A stretch of 64,000 nucleotides of DNA from Thermomicrobium roseum DSM 5159 (lineage in GTDB: Bacteria > Chloroflexota > Chloroflexia > Thermomicrobiales > Thermomicrobiaceae), in assembly GCF_000021685.1 (NCBI RefSeq), contig NC_011959.1:744001-808000 (forward strand), read 5' to 3'. The notes under the pieces are model-generated. The model saw only the letters and a program-made list of their open reading frames with translations. It did no database searches and was not told where the DNA came from. Every line of letters begins with the position of its first letter. Within the stretch, counting starts at the first letter, position 1. A program made the translations under genes and the position numbers. Below are positions 16,630 to 25,205 of this stretch, in pieces.

Positions 16630-18474
16630 GACTCGTTCGACGTGATAGAACTCGATTTGGTCCCCGACGCGCAGATCATTGAAGTTTTCGATGGTCAAGC
16701 CGCACTCGTAGCCAGCAGCGACTTCCCGCACATCTTCCTTGAAGCGACGCAGGGATGCGACGGTACCGTCGTGAATGACCTTGCCGTCGCGAATGACGCG
16801 AACTCGCGCGTTCCGCAGTGCCTTCCCGTTCAAGACGTAGAGACCGGCTGCGACTGCTCGATTGGGCAGGCGGAAAATCTCGCGTACCTCAGCGACACCG
16901 TCGATGACCTCGCGCGTCTCCGGTGCGAGAAGTCCAGTCACTCCGGCTCGGACCTCTTCCAAGAGATGGTAGATCACGTTGTAGTACCGGATGTCGACGC
17001 CCGAGGCCTCAGCGGCGCGGCGGGCCGCGACATCAGGTCGAACATTGAAGCCGAGGACGATCGCGCCCGTCGTGGCAGCCAGCATGACGTCCGACTCGGA
17101 GATGGCGCCGGTCGCAGCATGAACGACCGTGATGCCGACTCCCTCGAGTTCATCGTTGAGCTTGGCCAGCGCGTTTTGGATCGCCTCCAGACTTCCTTGC
17201 ACGTCGGCCTTCAGGATGAGACGGAGTTCACGCGTCTGACCAATTTCCAGTCCCTTGTGGAACTCGTCGAGCTTGACAACCCGGGCCTCGGCAGCTTCAG
17301 CGCGACGCTTGAGTGCGCGCTGTGTGGCGATCTCCTTCGCGGTCCGTTCATCCTCGACGACTTGCAGGTAATCTCCGGCTTCTGGCACATTCTCCAGTCC
17401 GAGGATCTCGACCGGCATGGATGGCTCCGCGCGTCGCACTTTGCGCCCGCGATCATCGAACATCGCGCGGATCCGTCCCCAAGTGGCACCAGCGACAACG
17501 ACATCGTTGAGTTTCAAGGTCCCGGTTTGCACGAGGACAGTCGCCACGGGCCCCCGTCTCTGATCGACCTTCGCTTCGATGATGACCCCGATCGCGGGCC
17601 GATTCGGATTGGCTTTGAGTTCGTGCATATCGGCGACCAACAGGATCATTTCCAAAAGATCTTCGATCCCGAGGCGCTGCTTCGCGGAAACCTCGACGAC
17701 CGGCACGTCACCGCCGTACTCTTCCACGATGACACCGATCTCAGCGAGCTGCTGCTTGACACGGGCCGGATTTGCGGTCGGCAAATCGATCTTGTTGATG
17801 GCGACGATGATGGGCACGTTGGCGGCACGAGCGTGAGCGACGGCCTCGCGGGTCTGGGGCATGACGCCATCGTCGGCGGCAACCACCAGGACGGCGATGT
17901 CGGTGACTTGTGCCCCGCGAGCGCGCATTGCGGTGAAGGCTTCGTGACCGGGTGTATCGAGAAAGGTGATTTTCCGGCCCTGGACCTCCACTTGATACGC
18001 GCCGATATGCTGGGTGATGCCGCCGGCCTCACCCTCTGCCACGTTGGTGTGCCGGATCGCATCGAGGAGCTTCGTCTTCCCGTGATCGACGTGACCCATG
18101 ATCGTCACCACGGGTGGTCGAGGGACGGCACCAGGCTCCTGGGCACTGGCTCGGACAATCTCGGCCAGGCTCTTTTCCTGGTGGACTACTTCAGGAGTGC
18201 GCTCGACGAGTTCGACTCCGAAGTCGGCGGCGACTTTGGCCGCGGTCTCGAAATCGATTTGCTGATTGATGTTGGCCATCACGCCCCGGCGTATCAAGGC
18301 CTTGATGAGCTCGACGGCACTGACGCCGATGGCCTCGGCCAACTCGCCTACCGTCATGACGCTTCCGACCTCGACAGGGCCGCGGGCGACACTCGCAGCA
18401 GGCGAGCTCCGCTGTGCAGTCATCGGCGACCGATTGTTTTGTACCGGTGCGTGCTTTTTCGCTTTGGTGCTCAT
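16615..18474 (-). CDS. infB: Translation initiation factor IF-2 (short form)
   Basis: GTPase that brings fMet-tRNA to the 30S subunit. The 619-residue protein has a single short IF2N domain (residues ~40-90), the G1 motif GHVDHGKT at 127-134, DTPGH near 172, NKID near 227, and domains II, III (WGRIRAMFDD) and C (YNVIYHLLEEV). The long, charged N-terminal extension of E. coli IF-2 is absent, as in many thermophiles and Chloroflexi. Start overlaps the ylxR stop as ATGA. Part of the nusA operon. Confidence 0.96.
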   Translation of the reverse strand: MSTKAKKHAPVQNNRSPMTAQRSSPAASVARGPVEVGSVMTVGELAEAIGVSAVELIKALIRRGVMANINQQIDFETAAKVAADFGVELVERTPEVVHQEKSLAEIVRASAQEPGAVPRPPVVTIMGHVDHGKTKLLDAIRHTNVAEGEAGGITQHIGAYQVEVQGRKITFLDTPGHEAFTAMRARGAQVTDIAVLVVAADDGVMPQTREAVAHARAANVPIIVAINKIDLPTANPARVKQQLAEIGVIVEEYGGDVPVVEVSAKQRLGIEDLLEMILLVADMHELKANPNRPAIGVIIEAKVDQRRGPVATVLVQTGTLKLNDVVVAGATWGRIRAMFDDRGRKVRRAEPSMPVEILGLENVPEAGDYLQVVEDERTAKEIATQRALKRRAEAAEARVVKLDEFHKGLEIGQTRELRLILKADVQGSLEAIQNALAKLNDELEGVGITVVHAATGAISESDVMLAATTGAIVLGFNVRPDVAARRAAEASGVDIRYYNVIYHLLEEVRAGVTGLLAPETREVIDGVAEVREIFRLPNRAVAAGLYVLNGKALRNARVRVIRDGKVIHDGTVASLRRFKEDVREVAAGYECGLTIENFNDLRVGDQIEFYHVERVPRGQ

Positions 18475-18830
18475 AGCTGGTCCTCCTGTTCGGGTGTTGT
18501 CTCAGGTGCGGGCGGGTCGTCACGGCGGATGTGCAGATCGGCCCAACGAAGGAGTTCGTCACGAAACTCCTGTGGGACGGGTATGCGGAGAGCACGTTCG
18601 AGGACGTCGGTATTTGCTGCTCGCTCCCAACAACTAAACCGTCGGCAAAGATACGCGCCGCGCCCGCTCCGCTTTCCGGTCGGATCGATGGCGAGCGTCC
18701 CTTCCGGGGTCCGCACGATACGGACAAATGTTCGCTTGAGATCTCGAGCGCGGCAAGCGACGCAGGTGCGGACAGGCAAATGCTTGAGCCGCGGTCCGCG
18801 GCGCTTGCGCTGGTCGGGACGCTCGCTCAT
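18471..18830 (-). CDS. ylxR: YlxR/RnpM family RNA-binding protein
   Basis: Small basic protein of the YlxR family, recently linked to RNase P modulation in Firmicutes. The hallmark RTCVACR (residues ~21-27) and the DPTGKRSGRGAYLC motif (~50-63) are intact; the tail is acidic and proline-rich. ATG 18830 has a very good GAGGAGG ribosome-binding site 8 bp upstream, better than the TTG at 18863. It is coupled to infB by a 4-bp overlap. Confidence 0.9.
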   Translation of the reverse strand: MSERPDQRKRRGPRLKHLPVRTCVACRARDLKRTFVRIVRTPEGTLAIDPTGKRSGRGAYLCRRFSCWERAANTDVLERALRIPVPQEFRDELLRWADLHIRRDDPPAPETTPEQEDQL

Positions 18831-18859
18831 CGTCACGACCTCCTCGACGAGAAACGGGA

Positions 18860-20179
18860 TCAACGGACATTCGCCGTTTCGTCATCGGTCAATGGTAGCT
18901 CACGACCGGTTTCGAAATCGTACCGAGCACGAAGTTCGCGATCGTAATAGACATTGACGACGCCGTTGACGATTTCCACGTCGACGCTCTTGAGCACGAG
19001 ATCGCTGGGCAGCGGACCGAACTCGCGCTCCCGGATGCTGAACGTGCCGTCCGGGCGAACGAGGCGTGGCTGCCGACCGAGTGCCATGAGATCGGGCGGA
19101 AGCTCGGGCAAGCTCGTGGCCGAGCGAACGAGCAGTGCCTCCTCCCCCTTCAGCGACTCTGGATCCTTGATATCGATCCGCCAACCGGTCAGCTTGTACG
19201 CCAGCCGGGCGTTTTGGCCGTCCTTGCCGATCGCCTGCGACATCTGCTCCGGCGGCACGACGACCCGAGCGACCTTCTCATCCTCGTTGAGGATGACCGT
19301 GATCGGCTTGGCCGGGCTCAGGGCGTTGGCGATGAACGTGCGGATGTCCGACGACCACTCGATCACGTCGATCTTCTCACCCGAAAGCTCGGTGACGATG
19401 CTCTGGATCCGCACGCCGCGGACACCGACGCAGGCGCCGACCGGGTCGACCTTGTCCTGCCGAGCAGCGACAGCGACTTTGGATCGCTGGCCTGGTTCAC
19501 GGGCGATGGCCATGACTTCGACGGCACCGCTCGCAACCTCCGGTACCTCGAGCTCGAGCAGTCGCTTGATCAAGTTCGGGTGCGTGCGGGACACCAAAAG
19601 CTGCGGTCCCTTCGCGTCCTTGGTGACATCGACCAGGTACACCTTGAGCCGCTGCCCTGGGCGATACCGCTCACCGGGAATCTGCTCCCGTGCCGGGAGA
19701 ATAGCCTCCGCTTTGCCGAAGCTCAGGATTACCGCACGCGCATCGACGCGCTGCACCGTACCAGTCAGGACTTCGCCGACGCGATCGATGAATTCGTTGT
19801 AGATCGTGTCGCGCTCGAAATCCCGGATCCGCTGCAGGATCACCTGCTTGGCGGTCTGGGCCGCGATCCGGCCGAAGTTGGACGGCTGGCGCTCGATCCG
19901 GACGATGTCCCCGACGATCGCACGGGGATCGATCTTGCGCGCCTCCTCGATGGAAATCTCGCTGAGCGGATCGTTTACCTTCTCGACGACCCGCTTCGGC
20001 GCGAAGATACGGATCTTTCCGGTGTTGACGTCGATTTCGATTTCGACTTCCTCGTCGGAGCCCGTCGCCTTCTTGTACACTGTCCGCAGTGCTTGCTGGA
20101 CGGACTCCATGACTGCCTCGCGTGGAATGCCGCGCTCGGCAGCCACCTGTGCAATTGCGGTGTAGAGATCGCTCTTCAT
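18860..20179 (-). CDS. nusA: Transcription elongation/termination factor NusA
   Basis: RNA polymerase-binding factor controlling pausing, termination and antitermination. The 439-residue protein has the N-terminal domain, an S1 domain (GEVLTGTVQRVDARAVIL near 133-150), the KH1 segment with GACVGVRGVRIQ, and KH2 with AIGKDGQNARLA. It lacks the acidic repeats of proteobacterial NusA but has a ~90-residue C-terminal extension. It is the first gene of an eight-gene operon. The usual upstream partner rimP is absent. A leader hairpin and a promoter precede it. Confidence 0.95.
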   Translation of the reverse strand: MKSDLYTAIAQVAAERGIPREAVMESVQQALRTVYKKATGSDEEVEIEIDVNTGKIRIFAPKRVVEKVNDPLSEISIEEARKIDPRAIVGDIVRIERQPSNFGRIAAQTAKQVILQRIRDFERDTIYNEFIDRVGEVLTGTVQRVDARAVILSFGKAEAILPAREQIPGERYRPGQRLKVYLVDVTKDAKGPQLLVSRTHPNLIKRLLELEVPEVASGAVEVMAIAREPGQRSKVAVAARQDKVDPVGACVGVRGVRIQSIVTELSGEKIDVIEWSSDIRTFIANALSPAKPITVILNEDEKVARVVVPPEQMSQAIGKDGQNARLAYKLTGWRIDIKDPESLKGEEALLVRSATSLPELPPDLMALGRQPRLVRPDGTFSIREREFGPLPSDLVLKSVDVEIVNGVVNVYYDRELRARYDFETGRELPLTDDETANVR

Positions 20180-20239
20180 CGTGATCGCCCCCCTTCGTCA
20201 TGCGCTCCGGAATCCGGCTGGTGGGCTGCCAGCCAGGGC

Positions 20240-20266
20240 AAAAATTAAAGTGGGCATTGCCCACTT
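20240..20266 (-). terminator. Intrinsic-terminator-like hairpin in the nusA leader
   Basis: On the minus strand AAGTGGGC-AAT-GCCCACTT forms an 8-bp stem with a 3-nt loop and runs into TAATTTTT. It lies between the nusA promoter (-10 at 20294-20299) and the nusA ATG (20179), about 20 nt into the transcript, so it would act as an attenuator of the operon. On the plus strand no T-run follows, so it does not serve yvcK. Confidence 0.65.
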
Positions 20267-20293
20267 GTCCGGGGCGCTCCGTTTACCGTATAC

Positions 20294-20322
20294 AGTATAC
20301 CAACTGCTCGTCGGTGGTGCAA
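20294..20322 (-). promoter_or_regulatory. Promoter of the nusA-tyrS operon
   Basis: Minus strand: TTGCAC (20317-20322), 17-bp spacer, TATACT (20294-20299). The -10 is embedded in GTATAC-A-GTATAC (20288-20300), a perfect dyad that could also be an operator. The remaining ~200 bp up to yvcK shows no gene. Confidence 0.68.
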
Positions 20323-20460
20323 GGGATGTGCGCCGAGCCTCACCAGCTGGTCCGCGAAGCATGTGCAGGCTCGCAAAAGGCTCGACCCGATGCCCAGGGA
20401 GCACTGGGTTATTGGGGATCGCGCTGACGGCGTTCGCCGCACGGCGCCTGAGACTGCTGC

Positions 20461-20466
20461 TATACT
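20461..20466 (+). promoter_or_regulatory. TATACT -10 upstream of yvcK
   Basis: TATACT ends 34 bp before the yvcK ATG; a clear -35 is not seen. A GGGGGACGG ribosome-binding site directly precedes the start. Confidence 0.5.
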
Positions 20467-20500
20467 GGCCCGGGGTTGCGGGACGGGGAACGGGGGACGG

Positions 20501-21889
20501 ATGAAGCTCCGCACCTGGTTACGCCCGGGAATGTTCGTCAAGCGATGGATCCTGTTGCTCGCACTCGGTGTCGTGACGACGAGTCTCGGGCTCGCCATGG
20601 GCCTCGCCTGGATCTACCGCAATTACGACTTCCCCCAACGTGTGTCCGGTCTGGTGCGGGCAGTGACCTTGCAATTCATTCCCCATCCCTACCGGGAACT
20701 CTTGATGATCACGGTGGGGAGCACGCTCATCGTGCTCGGTTTTTGGCAACTTTCGCGTTCACTGTTGGCCCCGTTTCTCGATCAGCGGGTAGACAAGCGA
20801 GGATTGGCCGAGATCATTCATGCTCATCGCTTCGGTCCGCAAGAGCCAGAGTTCCACATCGTCGCGATCGGTGGGGGGACGGGACTCTCGACGTTGCTTC
20901 GTGGTCTCAAGGCGCACAATGTCGCGATTACGGCGATCGTGACGATGGGGGACGATGGTGGAAGCTCTGGTCGGCTACGCCAAGACTTCAATATTCCTCC
21001 CCCAGGTGACATCCGCAACTGCTTGGTTGCACTGGCCGATGCCGAGCCCTTGATGAGCGAGCTCTTCCAGTTTCGCTTTCCTGAAGTGGGCTCGCCCTTG
21101 GACGGACATAACTTTGGAAATCTTTTCATCGCCGCGATGACTCACGTGACCGGTAGCTTCGAGCGCGCAGTGGCTGAATCATCGCGCGTCCTGGCGGTAC
21201 GTGGGCGAGTGATGCCGTCGACGTTGGAAAACATCACTGTCTGTGCTGAATTCGCCGATGGGCATGTCGTTCGCGGTGAGTCGGCGATCGGGCGAGAGCG
21301 CGGAAAGATTCAGCGCATCTTCCTCGATCCTGAGCGTCCGCAGGCCTACGAGCCTGCCCTCCTGGCCATACTTTCAGCGGATCTGATCGTACTCGGACCG
21401 GGCAGCTTATTCACCTCGGTGATTCCCAACTTGCTCGTCGAAGGGATCGTGCAATCGATCCGGCTGTCGTCGGCGCTCAAGGTCTTTGTGTGCAACGTGA
21501 CGACACAGCGGGGCGAGACGGATGGGTTTTCCGTTGTCGATCATCTCCAGGCGCTCGAACGGCATGCTGGTGGCCCCCTCGTGGATTGTCTGCTCGTGAA
21601 CTCGAACCTGGAGCCGACTCGGCGACTGGCAGCGAGCGGCGTCTTTGGGGTTCGGCTCGATGGGTTGCACCAGCTCGCTGAGCGGATTCATGTCGTCCTC
21701 CAGGATGTGATCAACCCTGAGCAACCTTGGCGGCACGATCCAACGAAGCTCGCGGCTGCGCTGCTTGAGTTGGCACGTGCTGCGAAGCGAGGACACGAGT
21801 TTGCTGGAGGATATCGCGAGTTGGTTGGACTGGTCGGGAAAGAAGCTGGTCGAGTGTCCGTGGAGGCGATCGCGCAGAAGCGAGGCTGA
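20501..21889 (+). CDS. YvcK/CofD-like morphogenesis factor with N-terminal membrane helices
   Basis: Protein of the gluconeogenesis factor (YvcK/CofD) family, required for cell shape and growth on gluconeogenic carbon in Bacillus; it binds UDP-sugars. The 462-residue protein has two membrane helices (residues ~15-37 and ~67-85) before the Rossmann-like core. Core motifs are IGGGTGLSTLLRGLK (~125-139), TMGDDGGSSGRLR (~148-160), the DIRNCLVALAD stretch and GPGSLFTSVIPNLL. Position just upstream of gap-pgk-tpiA suits a role in central carbon/wall balance. B. subtilis YvcK lacks the membrane part; membrane-anchored forms are common in Chloroflexi and Actinobacteria. Confidence 0.87.
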   Translation: MKLRTWLRPGMFVKRWILLLALGVVTTSLGLAMGLAWIYRNYDFPQRVSGLVRAVTLQFIPHPYRELLMITVGSTLIVLGFWQLSRSLLAPFLDQRVDKRGLAEIIHAHRFGPQEPEFHIVAIGGGTGLSTLLRGLKAHNVAITAIVTMGDDGGSSGRLRQDFNIPPPGDIRNCLVALADAEPLMSELFQFRFPEVGSPLDGHNFGNLFIAAMTHVTGSFERAVAESSRVLAVRGRVMPSTLENITVCAEFADGHVVRGESAIGRERGKIQRIFLDPERPQAYEPALLAILSADLIVLGPGSLFTSVIPNLLVEGIVQSIRLSSALKVFVCNVTTQRGETDGFSVVDHLQALERHAGGPLVDCLLVNSNLEPTRRLAASGVFGVRLDGLHQLAERIHVVLQDVINPEQPWRHDPTKLAAALLELARAAKRGHEFAGGYRELVGLVGKEAGRVSVEAIAQKRG

Positions 21890-21923
21890 CCGTCGGACGG
21901 CGAAGAACCGGGAGGGTAGGGTT

Positions 21924-22946
21924 GTGGCGGTTCGTGTGGGCATCAACGGGTTCGGGCGAATCGGGCGGCAAGTGCTCAAGGCGATCCTGGAGGGGTACGA
22001 CGACGAACTGGAGGTGGTCGCGGTTAATGACCTCACGACTCCCTCGACGCTCGCGCATCTCTTCGCGTGGGATTCGACGTACGGACGCTGGGATGGCGAG
22101 GTGACTGCGACCGAGGATTCGATCGTGGTCGATGGTCGCGAGATCCGTGTCTTCGCGGAACGGGAGCCGGGAAAGATTCCCTGGCGAGACTTGGAAGTCG
22201 AACTCGTGATCGAGTCGACGGGCTTGTTTACCGATGCAGCCAAAGCGCGAGCGCATCTGGAAGCGGGAGCTCAAAAGGTGATCATCTCGGCTCCTGCCAA
22301 GGGTGAGGACATCACGATCGTGTTGGGTGTCAACGAGGATGCGTACGATCCGACTCGGCATCACATCGTTTCTAACGCGTCCTGCACGACCAATTGTCTC
22401 GCACCGGTCGCGAAAGTTCTTCACGAGCACTTCGGCATCGTGCGCGGGCTCATGACGACGGTCCATGCGTATACCAACGACCAGCAGTTGTTGGATGCGC
22501 CACACCGTGACCTGCGGCGTGCGCGCGCGGCAGCGATGAACATCGTGCCAACCACGACCGGCGCAGCACGAGCGGTCGCACTCGTGTTGCCCGAGTTGAA
22601 GGGGAAGTTCGACGGCTTTGCGATGCGTGTGCCCGTCGCTACCGTGTCGGTCATCGACTTCGTCGTAGAGCTTTCGCGTCAAGCCACCGCGGAGGAGATC
22701 AATGCGGCCTTCCGGGAGGCGGCGGAGAACGAGCTGAACGGCATTCTCGGCTACACCGAAGAGCCGCTGGTCTCGAGTGACTTCCGCGGTGACTCGCGAT
22801 CAGCGATCGTGGATGGCTTGAGCACCATGGTGCTCGATGGAACGCTGGCGAAAGTGGTTGCGTGGTACGACAACGAGTGGGGGTACTCCTGCCGCGTCGC
22901 CGATCTTGCCTATTACATGATGATCGGCTGTTTCCAGGAAGAGTGA
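21924..22946 (+). CDS. gap: Glyceraldehyde-3-phosphate dehydrogenase
   Basis: Glycolytic enzyme of 340 residues. It has the NAD fold motif INGFGRIGR (7-15), Asp36 at the ribose position (VAVNDL), which favours NAD, and the catalytic Cys154 in SNASCTTNC. GTG 21924 follows a GGGAGGGTAGG ribosome-binding site by 3-5 bp and opens into the conserved strand; the frame upstream overlaps yvcK. It is first in gap-pgk-tpiA. Confidence 0.96.
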   Translation: MAVRVGINGFGRIGRQVLKAILEGYDDELEVVAVNDLTTPSTLAHLFAWDSTYGRWDGEVTATEDSIVVDGREIRVFAEREPGKIPWRDLEVELVIESTGLFTDAAKARAHLEAGAQKVIISAPAKGEDITIVLGVNEDAYDPTRHHIVSNASCTTNCLAPVAKVLHEHFGIVRGLMTTVHAYTNDQQLLDAPHRDLRRARAAAMNIVPTTTGAARAVALVLPELKGKFDGFAMRVPVATVSVIDFVVELSRQATAEEINAAFREAAENELNGILGYTEEPLVSSDFRGDSRSAIVDGLSTMVLDGTLAKVVAWYDNEWGYSCRVADLAYYMMIGCFQEE

Positions 22947-22969
22947 CGAGGCGACGCGGGGGTATAGCG

Positions 22970-24160
22970 GTGGCGAGGCGGTTGCGAACGGTACGCGACC
23001 TGGAGGTCGAGGAGCGCCGTGTCCTCGTTCGGGTCGATTACAATGTTCCGCTCGAGGGAGGACGCGTTGTCGACGATACCCGCATCCGGGCTACCTTGCC
23101 GACGTTGCAGTGGTTGCTCGAGCGGCGGGCGCGGATCATCCTCTGCTCTCATCTCGGACGGCCGAAGGGACAGGTGCGCGAGGAGTTGCGACTCGCTCCG
23201 GTGGCGGCGACGCTGAGCGGGCTTCTCGGGCAACCCGTTCGCTCGGTGCGTGACATCGTCGGACCGGAAGCGCAGGAAATGGCCCGACGCTTGCAACCAG
23301 GCGAAGTAGGCATGCTAGAAAACCTCCGCTTCGATCCGCGAGAAGAACAGAACGATGCAGAATTCGCAGCAGCCTTAGCCGCTCTGGCCGATTGCTACGT
23401 GAACGATGCCTTCGGTGCAGCGCATCGCGCGCATGCATCGGTCGTTGCGGTCGCTCGTTTATTACCGAGTGCTGCCGGGTTTCTCATGGAGCGGGAAGTC
23501 CAAGCGTTGGAACGGGTCCTCCGCAGTGACGAGCGACCGTTCGTCCTCGTGCTCGGCGGCGCAAAGGTATCCGACAAGATCGGGGTGATCGAGAACTTAC
23601 TACCGCGTGCCGATGCGCTCCTGCTCGGTGGCGGGATGGCAAACACCTTTTTGCGGGCACGGGGGCTCGAGACAGGGCGCTCGTTGGTCGAGGAAGAAAA
23701 GGTTCCCGAGGCACAGCGCATTCTCGATCTAGCGGCCGCGCGCGGTGTGCGCGTCGAGCTTCCGCGCGACGTGGTCGTCGCACCGACGATGAGCGCTGTC
23801 TCCCAGCGCCGCATCGTACCGGTTACCGCGATCCCTCCTGATCAAGCGGTTTACGATATCGGACCCGAGACGGTGCGGGCGTACTCAGCGGTGATCGCTG
23901 GTGCCCGCCTCTTGGTCTGGAATGGTCCGATGGGTGTGTACGAGGTTCCCGAGTTCCGCGAGGGAACGAAAGGGATCGCCGAAGCAGTCGCCGGATGTTC
24001 TGGTTTTACGCTCGTGGGTGGGGGCGATTCCGCGGCTGCGCTTCAGGAACTCGGTCTAGCCGAGCGCGTTGGGCATCTCTCCACCGGTGGAGGGGCGACA
24101 CTCGAGTATTTGGAAGGTCGCGAACTTCCTGGAGTTGCGGTGCTCATGGAAGAAGCCTGA
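22970..24160 (+). CDS. pgk: Phosphoglycerate kinase
   Basis: Monomeric glycolytic kinase of 396 residues forming ATP from 1,3-bisphosphoglycerate. Motifs: RVDYNVPL (~19-26), HLGRPKG (~61-67), LENLRFDPREE (~111), LGGAKVSDK (~189) and the hinge/nucleotide motif GGGDSAAAL near 344. GTG 22970 follows GCGGGGG; it lies 23 bp after gap and 9 bp before tpiA. Confidence 0.96.
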   Translation: MARRLRTVRDLEVEERRVLVRVDYNVPLEGGRVVDDTRIRATLPTLQWLLERRARIILCSHLGRPKGQVREELRLAPVAATLSGLLGQPVRSVRDIVGPEAQEMARRLQPGEVGMLENLRFDPREEQNDAEFAAALAALADCYVNDAFGAAHRAHASVVAVARLLPSAAGFLMEREVQALERVLRSDERPFVLVLGGAKVSDKIGVIENLLPRADALLLGGGMANTFLRARGLETGRSLVEEEKVPEAQRILDLAAARGVRVELPRDVVVAPTMSAVSQRRIVPVTAIPPDQAVYDIGPETVRAYSAVIAGARLLVWNGPMGVYEVPEFREGTKGIAEAVAGCSGFTLVGGGDSAAALQELGLAERVGHLSTGGGATLEYLEGRELPGVAVLMEEA

Positions 24161-24169
24161 GAGTGGAGG

Positions 24170-24952
24170 ATGCGAAGACCGCTGATCGCCGGTAACTGGA
24201 AGATGCACACGACCTACGAGCAGGCGCTGGAGTTAGCTCGTGCGATCCAGGCTCGTTGTGGAATGGCGGAGTATGCCGAGGTAGTCCTCATCCCACCGTT
24301 CCCCTGGATCGTGCCGCTGTCTCGGCAACTTAACGGAAGTTCGATTTCGCTGGGCGCCCAGACCTGCAGTGCCTTCGACGAGGGCGCCTATACGGGCGAA
24401 GTGTCTGCCAAGATGGTGGCCCCATTTTGCCGCTATGTGATCGTCGGTCACAGCGAACGCCGACGCTTGTTCGGTGAAACGGATGCAGTGGTCGCTGCCA
24501 AGCTCCGTGCTGTGTTGCGGAACGGCCTCCAGCCGATCCTGTGCGTCGGGGAGACGCTCGAAGAACGGGAGTCAGGCGCGACGAGAGACATTGTCGAGCG
24601 ACAGATCGCAGCGGCATGCAGCGATCTCGAGAGCGGGCAGGTCGCGCGACTGGTCATCGCGTACGAGCCGGTATGGGCAATCGGGACGGGTCGCCCAGCT
24701 ACCTCCGCGGATGCCGAGCTCGTCGCTTCTTGGATCCGTGCCTGGTTCCGGGAACGATTCGGGTCGGGGATCAGCGAAGGGCTCCGTATCCTCTACGGTG
24801 GGAGCGTCACGGCTGCCAACGCAGCTGACTTTCTGGCGGTCGGCGATATCGATGGGGCGCTCGTCGGTGGGGCGAGTTTGGATGCCCGCGAGTTCTGTAG
24901 CATTGTGGAGGCTGCTGTGGAACGTGCCCAGCGTATCGCCGAAGGAGGCTAG
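24170..24952 (+). CDS. tpiA: Triose-phosphate isomerase
   Basis: TIM-barrel isomerase of 260 residues. Catalytic residues are visible: Lys11 in GNWKMH, His94 in VGHSERR and Glu166 in AYEPVWAIGTG; the phosphate loop YGGSV is near 208. The ATG is directly preceded by GTGGAGG, an unusually close ribosome-binding site. Followed by secG after 5 bp. Confidence 0.96.
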   Translation: MRRPLIAGNWKMHTTYEQALELARAIQARCGMAEYAEVVLIPPFPWIVPLSRQLNGSSISLGAQTCSAFDEGAYTGEVSAKMVAPFCRYVIVGHSERRRLFGETDAVVAAKLRAVLRNGLQPILCVGETLEERESGATRDIVERQIAAACSDLESGQVARLVIAYEPVWAIGTGRPATSADAELVASWIRAWFRERFGSGISEGLRILYGGSVTAANAADFLAVGDIDGALVGGASLDAREFCSIVEAAVERAQRIAEGG

Positions 24953-24957
24953 GGACC

Positions 24958-25179
24958 GTGGAGACGGCGTTCTACGTCGCGATCATTTTGGTTTCGCTCT
25001 TGTTGATGATGGTGATCCTGCTGCAATCCAAGGCGTCCGGGTTCAGTGGTGCTTTCGGTGGAGATACGTCAGCAATCTATCGCACGCGGCGAGGCCTAGA
25101 GAAGACGCTGTTCCAGTTGACGATCGGTGTTGCGGTCATTTTCGTCGTTCTCTCCCTCTTGGGGCAGTGGCTGCTCTAG
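24958..25179 (+). CDS. secG: Preprotein translocase subunit SecG
   Basis: Small two-helix membrane subunit of SecYEG, 73 residues. The helices lie at ~5-23 and ~52-71, joined by the loop with LLQSKASGFSGAFGG, the SecG signature. It has a GTG start 5 bp after tpiA; secG behind tpiA is a common bacterial arrangement. Confidence 0.92.
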   Translation: METAFYVAIILVSLLLMMVILLQSKASGFSGAFGGDTSAIYRTRRGLEKTLFQLTIGVAVIFVVLSLLGQWLL

Positions 25180-25205
25180 GCTGACTTCGACGAAGGGTCA
25201 CCCGG

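Noticed and set aside
16642..18957. 771-codon plus-strand frame
   Set aside because: Lies antisense to infB and ylxR in the mirror frame of their GC-rich codons; the minus-strand genes have full family motifs, this frame has none.
19214..20248. 344-codon plus-strand frame
   Set aside because: Antisense shadow of nusA, also running across its promoter region leader hairpin.
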